Origin: Photobacterium leiognathi
GTDB lineage: Bacteria; Pseudomonadota; Gammaproteobacteria; Enterobacterales; Vibrionaceae
DNA length: 64,000 nt
Assembly: GCF_030685535.1 (NCBI RefSeq)
Contig: NZ_CP131599.1
Location: 1,302,001-1,366,000 of the forward strand
Reading direction: 5' to 3'
In this document: positions 20,872 through 30,867 of the stretch, piece after piece
Layout: every line of letters starts with the position of its first letter
Position numbering within the stretch: the stretch's first letter is position 1
Program-made: the position numbers and the translations under genes
The notes under the pieces: generated by a model
Told to the model about the DNA's origin: nothing
What the model saw: the letters and a program-made list of their open reading frames with translations, nothing else
Database searches by the model: none

Positions 20872-21921
20872 TTATTTTAGTAAAGCAACAACAGTATGAC
20901 GGTGAACGTTCGCTTGTGCCGCTAAGGTTCGATAAGTTGCGCTAAACTGTTGATTACCCGTACCTGACAACTGGCTAAGCTTATCTTCCACTTGCTTGAT
21001 ATCACTCACAGCAGTGTTAGCTTTTGCTGCTGCCATTTGTTTAGCCAATGCCGTTTGGTAAGCTTTTATATCATCGAGACTTTGTTGCACTTGCCGTAAA
21101 TGCTGATTCACTTTTACTAATGTATCGCGGATTTGCTCGCGGTTATTTAAGCTAAGTTGTCCATCTTCAATCCCTTCCGGTTCAGGCTTAATCGTTAACG
21201 TATTTGCCTGTCCCGCTGGGTATCTATGCCCCTGACCAACAACCAGTACTTTACCTTCAAGACTTTGGTAATCATGTTCATTGGCACGAAATGTAATATC
21301 ACCATTATCTTGCACTGATGCGCGAAGACCAAAAGGGATCACATGACGATCTATCTGCGACACTAACGCTTTATCACTTAGTTTCGCATCCATATTAACA
21401 ACAACCGTTCCTAACTGTTGAAAGCTTAATTTAATCAGCTCACTGTGCTCTCGCTGACGCTGAACATTCAAACCAGGTACTGAAAATGTCCGTGTTATTG
21501 GCCTATCAATATTCACCTTTAGCTCGGCATCAATGACACGTAGACCATCACTTTTGGCTTGATTAAGTATGTTTTTAATCGAATCCAAATGGCGATTAGC
21601 ATTGGTTTGAGAAGATGGGTCAATAGCACGATGGGCAATAAGCTCTGCACTTAATACCTTCTTTATGGCTTGTAATTCTCGCCCTACCGCACCTAACGCC
21701 TGTTGTGCAATTTGTACTGATGTTGCTTGCTGCTGCCCTTTCGCAAGTAGTGTTTTAGAAACTGCATATCCATCAGGTTGATAACTCAATTGCTTTAACG
21801 GCGAAGTCGAGGCATTTTTAGCATCAACCTTACCTGCCACAGCAGGCGTTACCACCGACTGCTTGTTGGCATTGGTAAAGTGAATATTCTGGGTTCTAAC
21901 TTCCGCTGTACTGGTCACCAT
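20872..21921 (-). CDS. Flagellin-like protein encoded after lateral flgL
   Basis: 349 residues, with flagellin/hook-associated-protein features but no full match to FlgL or flagellin. An N-terminal helical segment (YAVSKTLLAKGQQQATSVQIAQQALGAVGRELQAIKKVL) resembles flagellin D1. The middle carries beta-rich modules (DNGDITFRANEHDYQSLEGK) comparable with flagellin hook IN motifs. The C-terminal helix (YRTLAAQANVHRHTVVALLK) resembles the flagellin D0 helix that ends in LLR. It follows flgL by 14 bases in the same operon, so it is likely an exported axial protein, perhaps a specialised junction or minor filament subunit. The role is not known to me. Confidence 0.6.
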   Translation of the reverse strand: MVTSTAEVRTQNIHFTNANKQSVVTPAVAGKVDAKNASTSPLKQLSYQPDGYAVSKTLLAKGQQQATSVQIAQQALGAVGRELQAIKKVLSAELIAHRAIDPSSQTNANRHLDSIKNILNQAKSDGLRVIDAELKVNIDRPITRTFSVPGLNVQRQREHSELIKLSFQQLGTVVVNMDAKLSDKALVSQIDRHVIPFGLRASVQDNGDITFRANEHDYQSLEGKVLVVGQGHRYPAGQANTLTIKPEPEGIEDGQLSLNNREQIRDTLVKVNQHLRQVQQSLDDIKAYQTALAKQMAAAKANTAVSDIKQVEDKLSQLSGTGNQQFSATYRTLAAQANVHRHTVVALLK

Positions 21922-21935
21922 AATACTGCACTACC

Positions 21936-22838
21936 TTACAAACGATTAAACAATGATAAATCGTTAATTTTCATGTAGCTCGCCTGTGTTGCTTGTAATG
22001 CCGCCATATAATTATTTAAACGTACCGACGCTTCACCATAATCCAACGCTTCTAGATCATTGGTTACCGCTTCAACAAATAACTTATTATCGCCATGGCT
22101 GGTTTCCATTAAATCTAAATTATTATGACGCCCACCAATATCGGTTACTGCAGCTAAAACGTTATCATGTGTTATATCTAAAGTGTTTAACGTTGCTTGT
22201 AAGGTGTTATTGAGATTTGCTGTTGGGGCTTGTAACTCGGTTATCGCTGCGTCAATCTGATTTAAGATATTATTACCGCCAAGATCGAGCATTTCTTGTG
22301 AAGCAAAATTGGCTTCCATCGTCACGCCCTTTGCTACCGTCACCACACGTTTATCACTATTGCCTTCAAAAATATAACCACCAGCAGGCTGCGGTGTGAT
22401 CGCTGGAACATCACTTTGAGTACCGGAAAAAAGGTAATTACCTTCTTCATCTTGAACGTTAAAAGAAGATATCAATGCATCACGTAAACTAACTAATTTA
22501 TTGGCATAACTTTCTCTATCGGCATCTGATATCGCGCCATTTGACGCTAATAGCAAAGTATCTCGCATGTCCTTTAACGTATCACTTGCAGCCATTAAAT
22601 GAACTTCTTGCGACGATAGCGCTGTTTTCACATTGTTGATATTGTCTTGATACTGATTTATTGCGCTATTTTCACGTTCGAGATTCAATAAGTTGATGGA
22701 ATCAATCGGATTGTCAGACAATTTTAGTAATCGCTGACCTGTCGACATCTGCGCTAACACTTCACCTAAGCCTTGGTTATTTTTTGATAGGCTTGTTAAC
22801 ATTAGCTGGCTAAATTGCGTATCACTGACTCTCATCAT
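21936..22838 (-). CDS. flgL: Lateral flagellar hook-filament junction protein FlgL
   Basis: 300 residues with the FlgL/flagellin-like N-terminus (MRVSDTQFSQLMLTSLSKNNQGLGEVLAQMSTGQRLLKLSDNPIDSINLL) and a C-terminal helix (LNNYMAALQATQASYMKINDLSLFNRL). Together with FlgK it joins hook to filament. It belongs to the flgB-flgL operon on the minus strand and starts 7 bases after flgK. An ATG pair precedes the mature start; the downstream ATG may also be used. Confidence 0.92.
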   Translation of the reverse strand: MMRVSDTQFSQLMLTSLSKNNQGLGEVLAQMSTGQRLLKLSDNPIDSINLLNLERENSAINQYQDNINNVKTALSSQEVHLMAASDTLKDMRDTLLLASNGAISDADRESYANKLVSLRDALISSFNVQDEEGNYLFSGTQSDVPAITPQPAGGYIFEGNSDKRVVTVAKGVTMEANFASQEMLDLGGNNILNQIDAAITELQAPTANLNNTLQATLNTLDITHDNVLAAVTDIGGRHNNLDLMETSHGDNKLFVEAVTNDLEALDYGEASVRLNNYMAALQATQASYMKINDLSLFNRL

Positions 22839-22845
22839 TCATCCC

Positions 22846-24213
22846 TTACAATAATCGTAATACTGAATCGAACAGTTCATTGGCTGTGCTGATCACTTTC
22901 ATGTTTGCTTGATAAGCATTGGTAAATGTCATTAGGTTTGCCGCTTCTTCATCACTGTTAACCGCACTTAAATTATCTCGTGCTGCGTTGGCTTGACTGA
23001 ATAAGGTTTCTGCTGCTTTTTGATCAACGGCGGCTTGTCGTGTTTCAATAGCTGTTTTACCCACCATAGAGGCAAATGCATCATTCAAGGTCACACTACC
23101 TAACCCAGTGATCGCCATTGGTTTTGTCGACAAATCGATCAAGGCTTGTAACGTATCACTGTTACCCGGTGTCCCATCTGAAGATAATGCCAGCTCAGCT
23201 GGTGTGATCGCGGTAATATCAAGGCTGGCTGCTGGTGAATTAGGATCAAATGAAAACAATGCTTGCCCTGCATTACCATTTAAATCAAAACCCGTCGCTA
23301 GTACCTGATTAAATTCGGTTGCTAGGTTTTGTGCCATCTCATTAAGCGCTTGTTGGGTAAGTTTTAAGGTGTCTTTAAGATAGTTATCAAATGCTCCTAA
23401 CTGCCCTCCTAACTCACCTGTAACTGCAAAGGTTTGCCCAGAAAAATCAATTTCAATGTTCTTAATAAACGGCTCATTAACTATCGGAGTAGATTTTAAT
23501 TGTGCAGCATCACTGCCTAATATCAATGGTTGCCCTGATGCTAACGTGACTTGCAAACTACCATTAGGTTGTTGCGTTGAACTGATCTCTACCACTTCAG
23601 AAAGCTGTTTGATTAATACGTCTCGCTCATCAATAAGCTGAGAAGGATTACCACCTGTCGCTTGTGTCTCAACAACGCGATGGTTTATATCAGCAATATT
23701 GCTCATTAAGCTGTTAGTATGCTCAATAGATGCCGTCGCCTTATCGCTGATACGGTTACCTTGACCATGTAAAGATTCAGACAAGGTATTAAAACGACGA
23801 GATAACGCTTTAGCTTCATTAATAATTTGCTGGCGATTAGGGGTAGATTCAGGTTTTAACGTCGCGTCATTTAATGCTGAAAATAACGAGTCCAAGCCAG
23901 CACTAATATTAAAGCCCTCGCCACCTAATAGGCTTTCTAGCATCGTCATATTAGCTAAATTCGCATTGCTTGCTGCTTGTTGACTGGTTGCCGCCCACAT
24001 TTGTTTTACAATGAATTGATCCGATACACGGCGAATGCTATCAACTTCAACCCCACTGCCAGCGCTGAAAAGTTCACGTCCCGCTAACGCACTCATCATC
24101 GCTTGTTGTCGGCTATAACCGACAGTGTTGACATTAGCGACATTATGAGCAGTAACATCAAGCGCCGTTTTATTGGCATTTAAACCACTTAAACCAATAT
24201 TGATCATATTCAT
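22846..24213 (-). CDS. flgK: Lateral flagellar hook-associated protein FlgK
   Basis: 455 residues, shorter than many FlgK proteins of polar systems, as expected for lateral variants. The N-terminal flagellar rod motif is present (MNMINIGLSGLNANKTALDVTAHNVANVNTVGYSRQQ), and the C-terminal D0 helix (NLMTFTNAYQANMKVISTANELFDSVLRLL) is complete. It forms the first junction layer above the hook. It starts five bases after flgJ. Confidence 0.93.
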   Translation of the reverse strand: MNMINIGLSGLNANKTALDVTAHNVANVNTVGYSRQQAMMSALAGRELFSAGSGVEVDSIRRVSDQFIVKQMWAATSQQAASNANLANMTMLESLLGGEGFNISAGLDSLFSALNDATLKPESTPNRQQIINEAKALSRRFNTLSESLHGQGNRISDKATASIEHTNSLMSNIADINHRVVETQATGGNPSQLIDERDVLIKQLSEVVEISSTQQPNGSLQVTLASGQPLILGSDAAQLKSTPIVNEPFIKNIEIDFSGQTFAVTGELGGQLGAFDNYLKDTLKLTQQALNEMAQNLATEFNQVLATGFDLNGNAGQALFSFDPNSPAASLDITAITPAELALSSDGTPGNSDTLQALIDLSTKPMAITGLGSVTLNDAFASMVGKTAIETRQAAVDQKAAETLFSQANAARDNLSAVNSDEEAANLMTFTNAYQANMKVISTANELFDSVLRLL

Positions 24214-24218
24214 AGCCG

Positions 24219-24701
24219 TTAACGCTCCTTGTAATATTGCAGTGATTGTTGAAAGGCAGCGCTATTACTCATAGCAATAGAATGAGCCGTGTCTTGCTTG
24301 ATCACTGGCTGTTTTTCCTGTGATGGTCGCGCTTGATGAGTTAAGGCGACAGGATTATCAGCATTATTAAATTGGCGTTCAGAGCTTAACTGCTTCACTA
24401 GCATTTCACTGATCCCCGTTTGTTGCTGTTTTGCCATTTCAATTGCTAACTGACCATCGTAAAAATCTCGATACACGCTCTGCTGTTTACTCGAAAACGG
24501 ATTGTCTTCATTCGCTAACACATCGCTACTGCTCCGCATTTGACGTAACACCATTTGCAAAAACATCGCTTCAAATTGCCCAGCAACCACCTCTAGCCCT
24601 TGTTGATCGGAGATCGAATGTTTAATTTGCTGCAAACCATTATTATCGTGATACAGCACATTATTCTTACTGAGCGTCGTGATATTAGTTTCGCTATTCA
24701 T
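24219..24701 (-). CDS. flgJ: Lateral FlgJ, rod-binding domain only
   Basis: 160 residues. The rod-binding domain is recognisable (VAGQFEAMFLQMVLRQMRSS, FSSKQQSVYRDFYDGQLAIEMAKQQQTGISEMLVKQL). The protein stops where a muramidase domain begins in polar-type FlgJ, so it can scaffold rod assembly but cannot cut peptidoglycan. Lateral FlgJ proteins of this short form are known. A separate lytic transglycosylase gene is encoded at 37410, next to flgN, and may supply the missing activity. Confidence 0.88.
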   Translation of the reverse strand: MNSETNITTLSKNNVLYHDNNGLQQIKHSISDQQGLEVVAGQFEAMFLQMVLRQMRSSSDVLANEDNPFSSKQQSVYRDFYDGQLAIEMAKQQQTGISEMLVKQLSSERQFNNADNPVALTHQARPSQEKQPVIKQDTAHSIAMSNSAAFQQSLQYYKER

Positions 24702-24710
24702 TAAAGCCTC

Positions 24711-25832
24711 CTAGATCACTACCAGCTCTGCATTCAATGCGCCCGCTTCATGTAATGCCTGTAAAATAGACATCAAATCATCAGGTGACGCACCTAAGCT
24801 GTTCACGGCATTCACAATAGTATTAAGCTCTGTTCCTTCAGGCCAAATGTACATTTGCGTCTCATCTTGGTTAATATCGACAGTCGAGTTGTTGACACGC
24901 TCTGTAGTGCCTTGACTAAAAGCATTAGGCTGGCTGATTTGTTGGCTTTCTGAAATCGTCACAGTAAGGTTACCGTGACTCACCGCCGCTTCACTCACTC
25001 GAACATTTTTGCCTACGACCACGGTTCCTGTTCGAGCATTAAATACGACTCGAGCCGCTTTTCGCCCCGTCATTACTTTTAAATCTTCCAACATCGACAT
25101 AAACGTCACTCGTTGTTGTAGGTCTTGCGGCGCACGCATTTCTACTCGCCCTTTACTTACCGCTGTCGCGACCTTAGGCCCAAACGTAGTATTGATTGCA
25201 CGAGCAATATTCTTCGCGGTAGTAAAACTCGGTTGACGTAAATTCAGGGTGACTATGCTGCTGTTATTAAAATCCGTCGGTATTTCTCGCTCTAACGTTG
25301 CACCATTAGGAATGCGCCCTGTGGTTGGAGTATTGACGGTGATTTTTGAACCGCTTTGCCCTTCTGCTTTTACCCCTCCGACAACCACATTTCCCTGTGC
25401 AACAGCATAAACCTCACCATCTATACCTCTCAGTGGCGTCAGTAATAAAGTACCGCCACGTAGGCTTTTTGCATCACCAATAGATGAAACCACAACATTG
25501 AGCTCTTGACCGGGTCCTGCCATCGCTTCAACGGTAGCAGTAACACTCACTGAAGCGACATTTTTAAGCTTTGGATCGATCCTATCGCCAATTTGTACCC
25601 CAAATTGACGCAGCATATTGGTAATAGACTGGCTGGTAAATTTCACTTGATTTCGATCTCCTGAACCATCGAGGCCAACCACTAAGCCATAACCCACCAG
25701 CTGATTTGAACGTATGCCTTGCACATCCACTAAATCCATCATAGGTACTGCTGTTTTCGCACTAACTTTAAGCGGCATCCAACCAAACGTCACACACAAA
25801 AAAGTCAGGATTAAATAAACCATTTTTTTCAT
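24711..25832 (-). CDS. flgI: Lateral flagellar P-ring protein FlgI
   Basis: 373 residues from ATG 25832. Signal peptide ([27 protein letters not shown]) followed by the P-ring sequence ([58 protein letters not shown]). The start overlaps the flgH stop as TAATG, which is preferred over a longer start at 25847. It builds the periplasmic P ring around the rod. Next to flgJ by 9 bases. Confidence 0.93.
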   Translation of the reverse strand: MKKMVYLILTFLCVTFGWMPLKVSAKTAVPMMDLVDVQGIRSNQLVGYGLVVGLDGSGDRNQVKFTSQSITNMLRQFGVQIGDRIDPKLKNVASVSVTATVEAMAGPGQELNVVVSSIGDAKSLRGGTLLLTPLRGIDGEVYAVAQGNVVVGGVKAEGQSGSKITVNTPTTGRIPNGATLEREIPTDFNNSSIVTLNLRQPSFTTAKNIARAINTTFGPKVATAVSKGRVEMRAPQDLQQRVTFMSMLEDLKVMTGRKAARVVFNARTGTVVVGKNVRVSEAAVSHGNLTVTISESQQISQPNAFSQGTTERVNNSTVDINQDETQMYIWPEGTELNTIVNAVNSLGASPDDLMSILQALHEAGALNAELVVI

Positions 25833-26506
25833 TAGAAAGGCATCCATGGGCTAGTGAAAAATTGTGTTAACCAGCCTGCAGCATTGCTATCAGCCAGTGC
25901 CCCTCGTCCTGAATAAGTGATCCTTGCATCACCAATTCGCTGAGATGAAACTTGATTATGACGATTCACATCATCAACCCGAACCACGCCCGTTAAGCGT
26001 ATGTATTCATCCCCTTGGTTTAGTCGAATCCACTTTTCACCTCGGATCATCAACACGCCGTTAGGTAGGACTTTATGCACCGTAACTGTGATTGCCCCTT
26101 GCAGCTTATTGCCTTGCGTACTAGCAGCCGCACCATCAAAACCACGGTCGCCACTGACACTGGCAGAGAGATCATCAAAGGTTTTATTACCTAATGTCGG
26201 CACAGCAAAATCAATAGATGATGATTTACCAAATTTAGTATTGGCTTTTTTACTCGATTGGGTTTGCTCATTAAGTAATACAGTAAGCACATCACCCACA
26301 CGGTAGGCACGACGATCTTGAAACAAGGTCATCGAGTAATTATGGCGATACAAACTGCCATGTTTGGCTTCAGGTAAGCTGTAATCAAGATCGGGCGGCG
26401 CAAAAGCAGCATCATTAGGTTCAGGTGGAATAAACTCTTCACGTACCGCACAACCTGATAATAGAAAAAGAAAACATAGCAATATTAGAAACGGATTCAT
26501 CCTCAC
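25832..26506 (-). CDS. flgH: Lateral flagellar L-ring lipoprotein FlgH
   Basis: 224 residues. Lipoprotein signal with cleavage at LFLLSGC, then the L-ring sequence ([64 protein letters not shown]). It forms the outer-membrane L ring. It shares one base with flgI (TAATG) and is spaced three bases from flgG, within one operon. Confidence 0.94.
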   Translation of the reverse strand: MRMNPFLILLCFLFLLSGCAVREEFIPPEPNDAAFAPPDLDYSLPEAKHGSLYRHNYSMTLFQDRRAYRVGDVLTVLLNEQTQSSKKANTKFGKSSSIDFAVPTLGNKTFDDLSASVSGDRGFDGAAASTQGNKLQGAITVTVHKVLPNGVLMIRGEKWIRLNQGDEYIRLTGVVRVDDVNRHNQVSSQRIGDARITYSGRGALADSNAAGWLTQFFTSPWMPF

Positions 26507-26509
26507 TCC

Positions 26510-27295
26510 TTACACGGCTTGAGCGACAAATTTCAGCATATCATCAGCAGCAGAGACGACTTTGGCATTCATTTCATAAGCCCTTTGAGTGGTGATCATA
26601 TCAACCATTTCTTCAACCACCTGTACGTTTGAGCCTTCTAATGCCCCTTGCTTCAAACTGCCTGCGCCATCAGTGCCTGCGATGATCTCTTGTGCCTGTC
26701 CACTGGCTTGTGTCTCTTTATAAAGGTTGCCACCAACCGCTTCTAAACCCGCAGGGTTAATAAACTTGGCTAAGGTGATTTGACCTAATTCTTGCGGCTC
26801 AGGATCCCCTGCTAAAGTGGCTGTAACAATGCCGTCCACACCGATAGAGATACTATTGGCATCTTCTGGAATTTGGATTTGTGGCTGTAATGGTAAGCCT
26901 TGTCCGTTCACCATTAAGCCTTCTGAATTAACGTGGAACTGCCCATTACGGCTATACATAACTTGACCATCAGAGTTTTCAATTTGGAAAAAACCCGATC
27001 CCATAACCGCTAGATCCAGTTGTTGTTGGGTATTTTGTGAATTACCTTGCGTAAACACTTTTTGTGTCCCAACAACTCTAACACCACTACCAAGTTGCAC
27101 ACCGCTAGGAAGTTGATTTAACTGATCAACTTGCGCGCCTGGTTGACGTTGAATGCTATAAAAAAGATCTTCAAAAACAACCCGATCTCGTTTGAAACCT
27201 ACCGTATTAACATTGGCTAAATTGTTAGAAATCGCAGTCATTTTGGTATCTTGCGCTGCCATTCCTGTTTTACTAACCCAAAGTGCTGAATGCAT
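26510..27295 (-). CDS. flgG: Lateral flagellar distal rod protein FlgG
   Basis: 261 residues. Rod N-terminus MHSALWVSKTGMAAQDTKMTAISNNLANVNTVGFKR, core SGFFQIEN, and C-terminus YEMNAKVVSAADDMLKFVAQAV all fit FlgG. It forms the distal rod that passes through the P and L rings. It lies between flgF and flgH in the expected order. Confidence 0.94.
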   Translation of the reverse strand: MHSALWVSKTGMAAQDTKMTAISNNLANVNTVGFKRDRVVFEDLFYSIQRQPGAQVDQLNQLPSGVQLGSGVRVVGTQKVFTQGNSQNTQQQLDLAVMGSGFFQIENSDGQVMYSRNGQFHVNSEGLMVNGQGLPLQPQIQIPEDANSISIGVDGIVTATLAGDPEPQELGQITLAKFINPAGLEAVGGNLYKETQASGQAQEIIAGTDGAGSLKQGALEGSNVQVVEEMVDMITTQRAYEMNAKVVSAADDMLKFVAQAV

Positions 27296-27331
27296 GACGA
27301 CTCTCCTTGTAACTAATCAGTACCAACGCCA

Positions 27332-28063
27332 TTAGCGAGGATTCATTAACCGTGTGCCTGCTTGTGCTAACGTTTCTGCAGTTTTCATCATCCGCACTTG
27401 CATTTCAAAATTGCGAGTCAGCGACATCACGCTAACAAGCTCATTAATCGCAGAAACATTACTGCCTTCTAAATGCCCGGCCGTTATAGCCACAGTAGGA
27501 TCTTGCGCAAACACTTGATCGTTGATGGGATGAAATAGACCATCACTGTGTTTTTGCAGTTGAGTGAACTCAGGATCGACTAACTTCAATTGTCCAACTT
27601 CCAGCTTGGCACCACCGCCAGGCGGCACGACAGTCACTACACCTTTATCGCTAATTTCCACATCTTGATGCTCTGGTAGCACTAAGGCTTCCCCTTCTGA
27701 CATCAAAGGAAAACCATTAACTCGCATCATGCCCTCTTCATCGACTCGAATATTGCCTGCTCGGGTATAGGCTTCATTGCCAGCTATGGTTTGCACGGTA
27801 AAAAAGCCATCACCGTTAATCACAATATCTAATGCTCGCCCTGTTTTGATCACATCACCAGCATCAAAGCGTGTCGCTGCTGAATTAGTCACAACCATGG
27901 TGCGACCATCAAAACCGGCACCTTGCAGAGGAATACTTTGTACCCGCTCCATATCTGCTCGAAATCCAGCAGTGTCTGCATTTGATAAGTTATTTGAGCG
28001 CACATGCTGCGCTTTCATTACTCGACTAGCACCACTGGTTGCGGTATATAAAAAACTATCCAT
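27332..28063 (-). CDS. flgF: Lateral flagellar proximal rod protein FlgF
   Basis: 243 residues. It starts MDSFLYTATSGASRVMKAQHVRSNNLSNADTAGFRADMERV, with the flagellar basal-body rod motif, and ends in a C-terminal D0 helix (EMQVRMMKTAETLAQAGTRLMNPR). Proximal rod component between FlgE and FlgG, matching the lateral operon order. Confidence 0.92.
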   Translation of the reverse strand: MDSFLYTATSGASRVMKAQHVRSNNLSNADTAGFRADMERVQSIPLQGAGFDGRTMVVTNSAATRFDAGDVIKTGRALDIVINGDGFFTVQTIAGNEAYTRAGNIRVDEEGMMRVNGFPLMSEGEALVLPEHQDVEISDKGVVTVVPPGGGAKLEVGQLKLVDPEFTQLQKHSDGLFHPINDQVFAQDPTVAITAGHLEGSNVSAINELVSVMSLTRNFEMQVRMMKTAETLAQAGTRLMNPR

Positions 28064-28075
28064 AACAACCTCTTA

Positions 28076-29272
28076 CTACACTGCATTGAACAGTGATTGG
28101 GTGAGTTTGGCCGAAGTTGAAATGGTTTTGGCATTGGCTTGATAGTTACGCTGAGCTGTCATTAAGCTAACTAATTCACTGGTAAGATCGACATTCGAGC
28201 CTTCTAGCGCACCAGCAACCAACCCGCCTAATGTGCCCGTACCCGGTGCACCATTAACGGGAGCGCCTGAACTAAAACTTTGGATCCAAGAAGTGCCATT
28301 GGTTTTTACCAAGCCTTGAGGATTAGCAAAATCAGCCAACATCACCTGACCTTGTAACTGAGATTGACCATTAGTGTAAGTGGCAAACACCATCCCGTTA
28401 TCTTCAACACGCACACCAGCGAGCTCACCTGAGGTATAGCCATTTGGCGCATTAGTGCTCACGCCAAAATCCGCACCAAACTGAGTCGTCCCAGCTATAT
28501 CAATATTGATATTCGCCGCATCCGCACCTGCTGGGTTGAAATTTACAGCAAAAGGAGCCGTTGGTGATTGCAGTGTACCGTCGGTATTAAAAACAACATT
28601 TTGGGTTTGCGACGGTGTAGCCGCGCCATCAACGACCACATTCACTTGCCACTCATTAGCATTAGTTTTAGTGAAATACTGTGTAACGGTATGAGGGTTA
28701 CCTAAAGAGTCATACACTTTTGAGGTATAAGAAGAATTAAAGCTATCAGTTGAATTAGGATCAAACGGATTAATAGCAGGATCAATAACACTCGACCGGG
28801 CATCTAAGTTAGCCACAAAAGCTAGCTCATCTGTCGCTTTTGCTGGCAGTGAAGCGGTGGTGATTTTTAAATTTCCTACCGCGCCTGCTTGTAAATTGTT
28901 ATTCGCATCAACGGTATAGCCTTGAAGTTTGGCACCATTATTACTAACAATGTTGTTATCTTTATCAGATCCAAACACACCTGAACGGGTATATAAAGTT
29001 TGCCCAGTATGATCTTTAGTGACAAAAAAGCCACTGCCCGAAATCGCCAGATCTAACGGTCGACCTGTCCCTGTAATTGAGCCTGTTTTATCAAAGTTCT
29101 GCGAAATAGCGGCAACTTCTACCCCTCCAGCTTGCATACCATTGTATACCGCTGAAAATTCAGTACGTGACTCTTTAAAACCTGAGGTAGAAACATTGGC
29201 AATATTATTACTAATCGTATTTAACTGAACATTGGTTGCGTCTAATCCACTTAATGCAATATCAAAACTCAT
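28076..29272 (-). CDS. flgE: Lateral flagellar hook protein FlgE
   Basis: 398 residues. Rod/hook N-terminus (MSFDIALSGLDATNVQLNTISNNIANVSTSGFKESRTEFSAVY), a FlaE-type middle domain (DSLGNPHTVTQYFTKTNANEWQV), and a C-terminal D0 helix (RNYQANAKTISTSAKLTQSLFNAV). It polymerises into the curved hook. A 9-bp perfect hairpin lies between flgD and this gene, about 30 bases upstream, and may affect transcript stability. Confidence 0.94.
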   Translation of the reverse strand: MSFDIALSGLDATNVQLNTISNNIANVSTSGFKESRTEFSAVYNGMQAGGVEVAAISQNFDKTGSITGTGRPLDLAISGSGFFVTKDHTGQTLYTRSGVFGSDKDNNIVSNNGAKLQGYTVDANNNLQAGAVGNLKITTASLPAKATDELAFVANLDARSSVIDPAINPFDPNSTDSFNSSYTSKVYDSLGNPHTVTQYFTKTNANEWQVNVVVDGAATPSQTQNVVFNTDGTLQSPTAPFAVNFNPAGADAANINIDIAGTTQFGADFGVSTNAPNGYTSGELAGVRVEDNGMVFATYTNGQSQLQGQVMLADFANPQGLVKTNGTSWIQSFSSGAPVNGAPGTGTLGGLVAGALEGSNVDLTSELVSLMTAQRNYQANAKTISTSAKLTQSLFNAV

Positions 29273-29300
29273 AACATCCTCTTTTCTTCATTCCTTTATT

Positions 29301-29332
29301 GCTTTCGCTAACGATGAAAACCAAGCGAAAGC
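29301..29332 (-). other. Hairpin between flgE and flgD
   Basis: GCTTTCGCT (29301-29309) is perfectly complementary to AGCGAAAGC (29324-29332) inside the 70-base flgD-flgE gap. On the transcribed strand no T-run follows it, so it is not an obvious terminator. It could protect or process the mRNA so that the hook gene is expressed more than its upstream neighbours. Confidence 0.6.
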
Positions 29333-29342
29333 TTAAATAGAT

Positions 29343-30020
29343 TTACTCGCCAAACTGGCTAATTTGATAAAACGGTACTCGACCAATACCTTCAACATTG
29401 ACCAACGCAGCACCGCCATTCGATGGCACACGTACTTGTGATACTTCTCCTGCCAGCAAAACACTGGGTTGTGGTAAATCTTTCGCCACTTCAACACTGA
29501 TTTGATATTGCCCTTTAGCTAAACCCAACGCGTTAGGATCAATCGTAAATTCCACTTCACCTTTATTTTTAGGGCCTAACGGCATGATTTTCTTGTTACC
29601 AAGTTGATCTGTTAAAACAACCGAGACGGTGCTTGATGCATGTTCTAATTCAATTCGTCCTTGCTGCTTAGCATTCGTCAATTCAACTTCATTACCTTCA
29701 ACATAAACGGTTTTCCCTACTAACCCAGCCGTTGATAGCACTTGCATGTTATCGAGTAACACCATGCTGTTTTGCATCAGCTTTGCCATGTTTTCAGTGC
29801 TTTCTACTTGGGAAAATTGCGCTAGCTGACCAACATATTCAGTGCCATCAAGCGGATTTAACGGATCTTGATTTTGGATCTGTGCCACCATCAAATTGAT
29901 AAATTCATTTTTCAATCCATTAGCATCATTGGCGCTATTCGGATTGCCCGCAACGGTAGACGTTGATGACTCAATAGCGGGAACATCGGTACTTAATGCA
30001 CTAAATTGGGCAATAGTCAT
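29343..30020 (-). CDS. flgD: Lateral flagellar hook-capping scaffold FlgD
   Basis: 225 residues. The hook-cap domain (KNEFINLMVAQIQNQDPLNPLDGTEYVGQLAQFSQVESTENMAKLM) is near the N-terminus, followed by a beta-rich FlgD tail (VYVEGNEVELT, GKNKGEVEF-type, KGQYQISVEVAKD). It caps the hook during growth. It shares one base with flgC and belongs to the flgBCD transcript. Confidence 0.92.
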   Translation of the reverse strand: MTIAQFSALSTDVPAIESSTSTVAGNPNSANDANGLKNEFINLMVAQIQNQDPLNPLDGTEYVGQLAQFSQVESTENMAKLMQNSMVLLDNMQVLSTAGLVGKTVYVEGNEVELTNAKQQGRIELEHASSTVSVVLTDQLGNKKIMPLGPKNKGEVEFTIDPNALGLAKGQYQISVEVAKDLPQPSVLLAGEVSQVRVPSNGGAALVNVEGIGRVPFYQISQFGE

Positions 30021-30454
30021 TAATTACCCTCCCCTAAACGCAGCAACCCTTGCTGCATACTTTTTACGTTACTAAGCACTTCAACGTTAGTTTCAAAGCT
30101 TCGGGTAGCTGACATCATGTCTGCCATTTCAGCGACTACATCTATATCAGGGTAATAAACATAACCTTCATCATTAGCGAGTGGGTTGCTCGGTTCAAAG
30201 CGCTTTTCTGCCTCACCTGCGTGTTGAACAACATCCATGATCCTTACTTCTGCACTGGGATAATTAGCTTGATCGCCAGTTAACTGTGTTTTGCCATAAA
30301 CAGTCGCAAAAATAGGTTTCAACGCTTGATAGGCATCATCAGGATTTGCCGCTACCGCATCAGCATTCGCTAAATTACTTGCGACAGTATTCAAACGTAT
30401 AGTTTGTGCATTCATTGCAGAGCCAGCAATGGCATAAATATCAGTAAAAGCCAT
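30020..30454 (-). CDS. flgC: Lateral flagellar proximal rod protein FlgC
   Basis: 144 residues. N-terminus MAFTDIYAIAGSAMNAQTIRLNTVASNLANADAVA with the rod motif; C-terminus FETNVEVLSNVKSMQQGLLRLGEGN. Proximal rod subunit. Overlaps flgD by one base, and is separated from flgB by two. Confidence 0.92.
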   Translation of the reverse strand: MAFTDIYAIAGSAMNAQTIRLNTVASNLANADAVAANPDDAYQALKPIFATVYGKTQLTGDQANYPSAEVRIMDVVQHAGEAEKRFEPSNPLANDEGYVYYPDIDVVAEMADMMSATRSFETNVEVLSNVKSMQQGLLRLGEGN

Positions 30455-30456
30455 GG

Positions 30457-30819
30457 TTAACGCCCCTTAATTACTTCAGCCAAACCTTTAAATTTCATAT
30501 TCATGAAGGTTAGGCTGCTCTGAAAATCCATATTGTTCTTGGTAAATTTGGCTTGCTCGACACTCAGTTCGACCGTGTTACCATCCTTGGAATTTTGATA
30601 TGGCACGCTATAACCATCAGACACCAACAGCTGAGAAGTGGCCTTTTGTACTTTTCCCAAATCCATCTGATTTACGATGACATCAAAACGAATATCTTTG
30701 GCAAGATACCCAGGGGTATCAACATTTGCTAAATTACTGGCAAGCACCTTGGCTCTTTGCACTCGAAAATCTAGTGTTTGTGGATGAACTCCCAATGCAC
30801 TATCAAAATTTATAGCCAT
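30457..30819 (-). CDS. flgB: Lateral flagellar proximal rod protein FlgB
   Basis: 120 residues starting MAINFDSALGVHPQTLDFRVQRAKVLASNLANVDTPGYLAKD, typical FlgB. ATG 30819 follows AAGGAGAG; a longer start at 30879 runs into hydrophobic, non-conserved residues and is rejected. First gene of the minus-strand flg operon, with a sigma-54-like promoter just upstream. Confidence 0.92.
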   Translation of the reverse strand: MAINFDSALGVHPQTLDFRVQRAKVLASNLANVDTPGYLAKDIRFDVIVNQMDLGKVQKATSQLLVSDGYSVPYQNSKDGNTVELSVEQAKFTKNNMDFQSSLTFMNMKFKGLAEVIKGR

Positions 30820-30867
30820 CAATCTCTCCTTAGCAAGCACAATAGCTATTGCAATAAAAAGAGAGAA

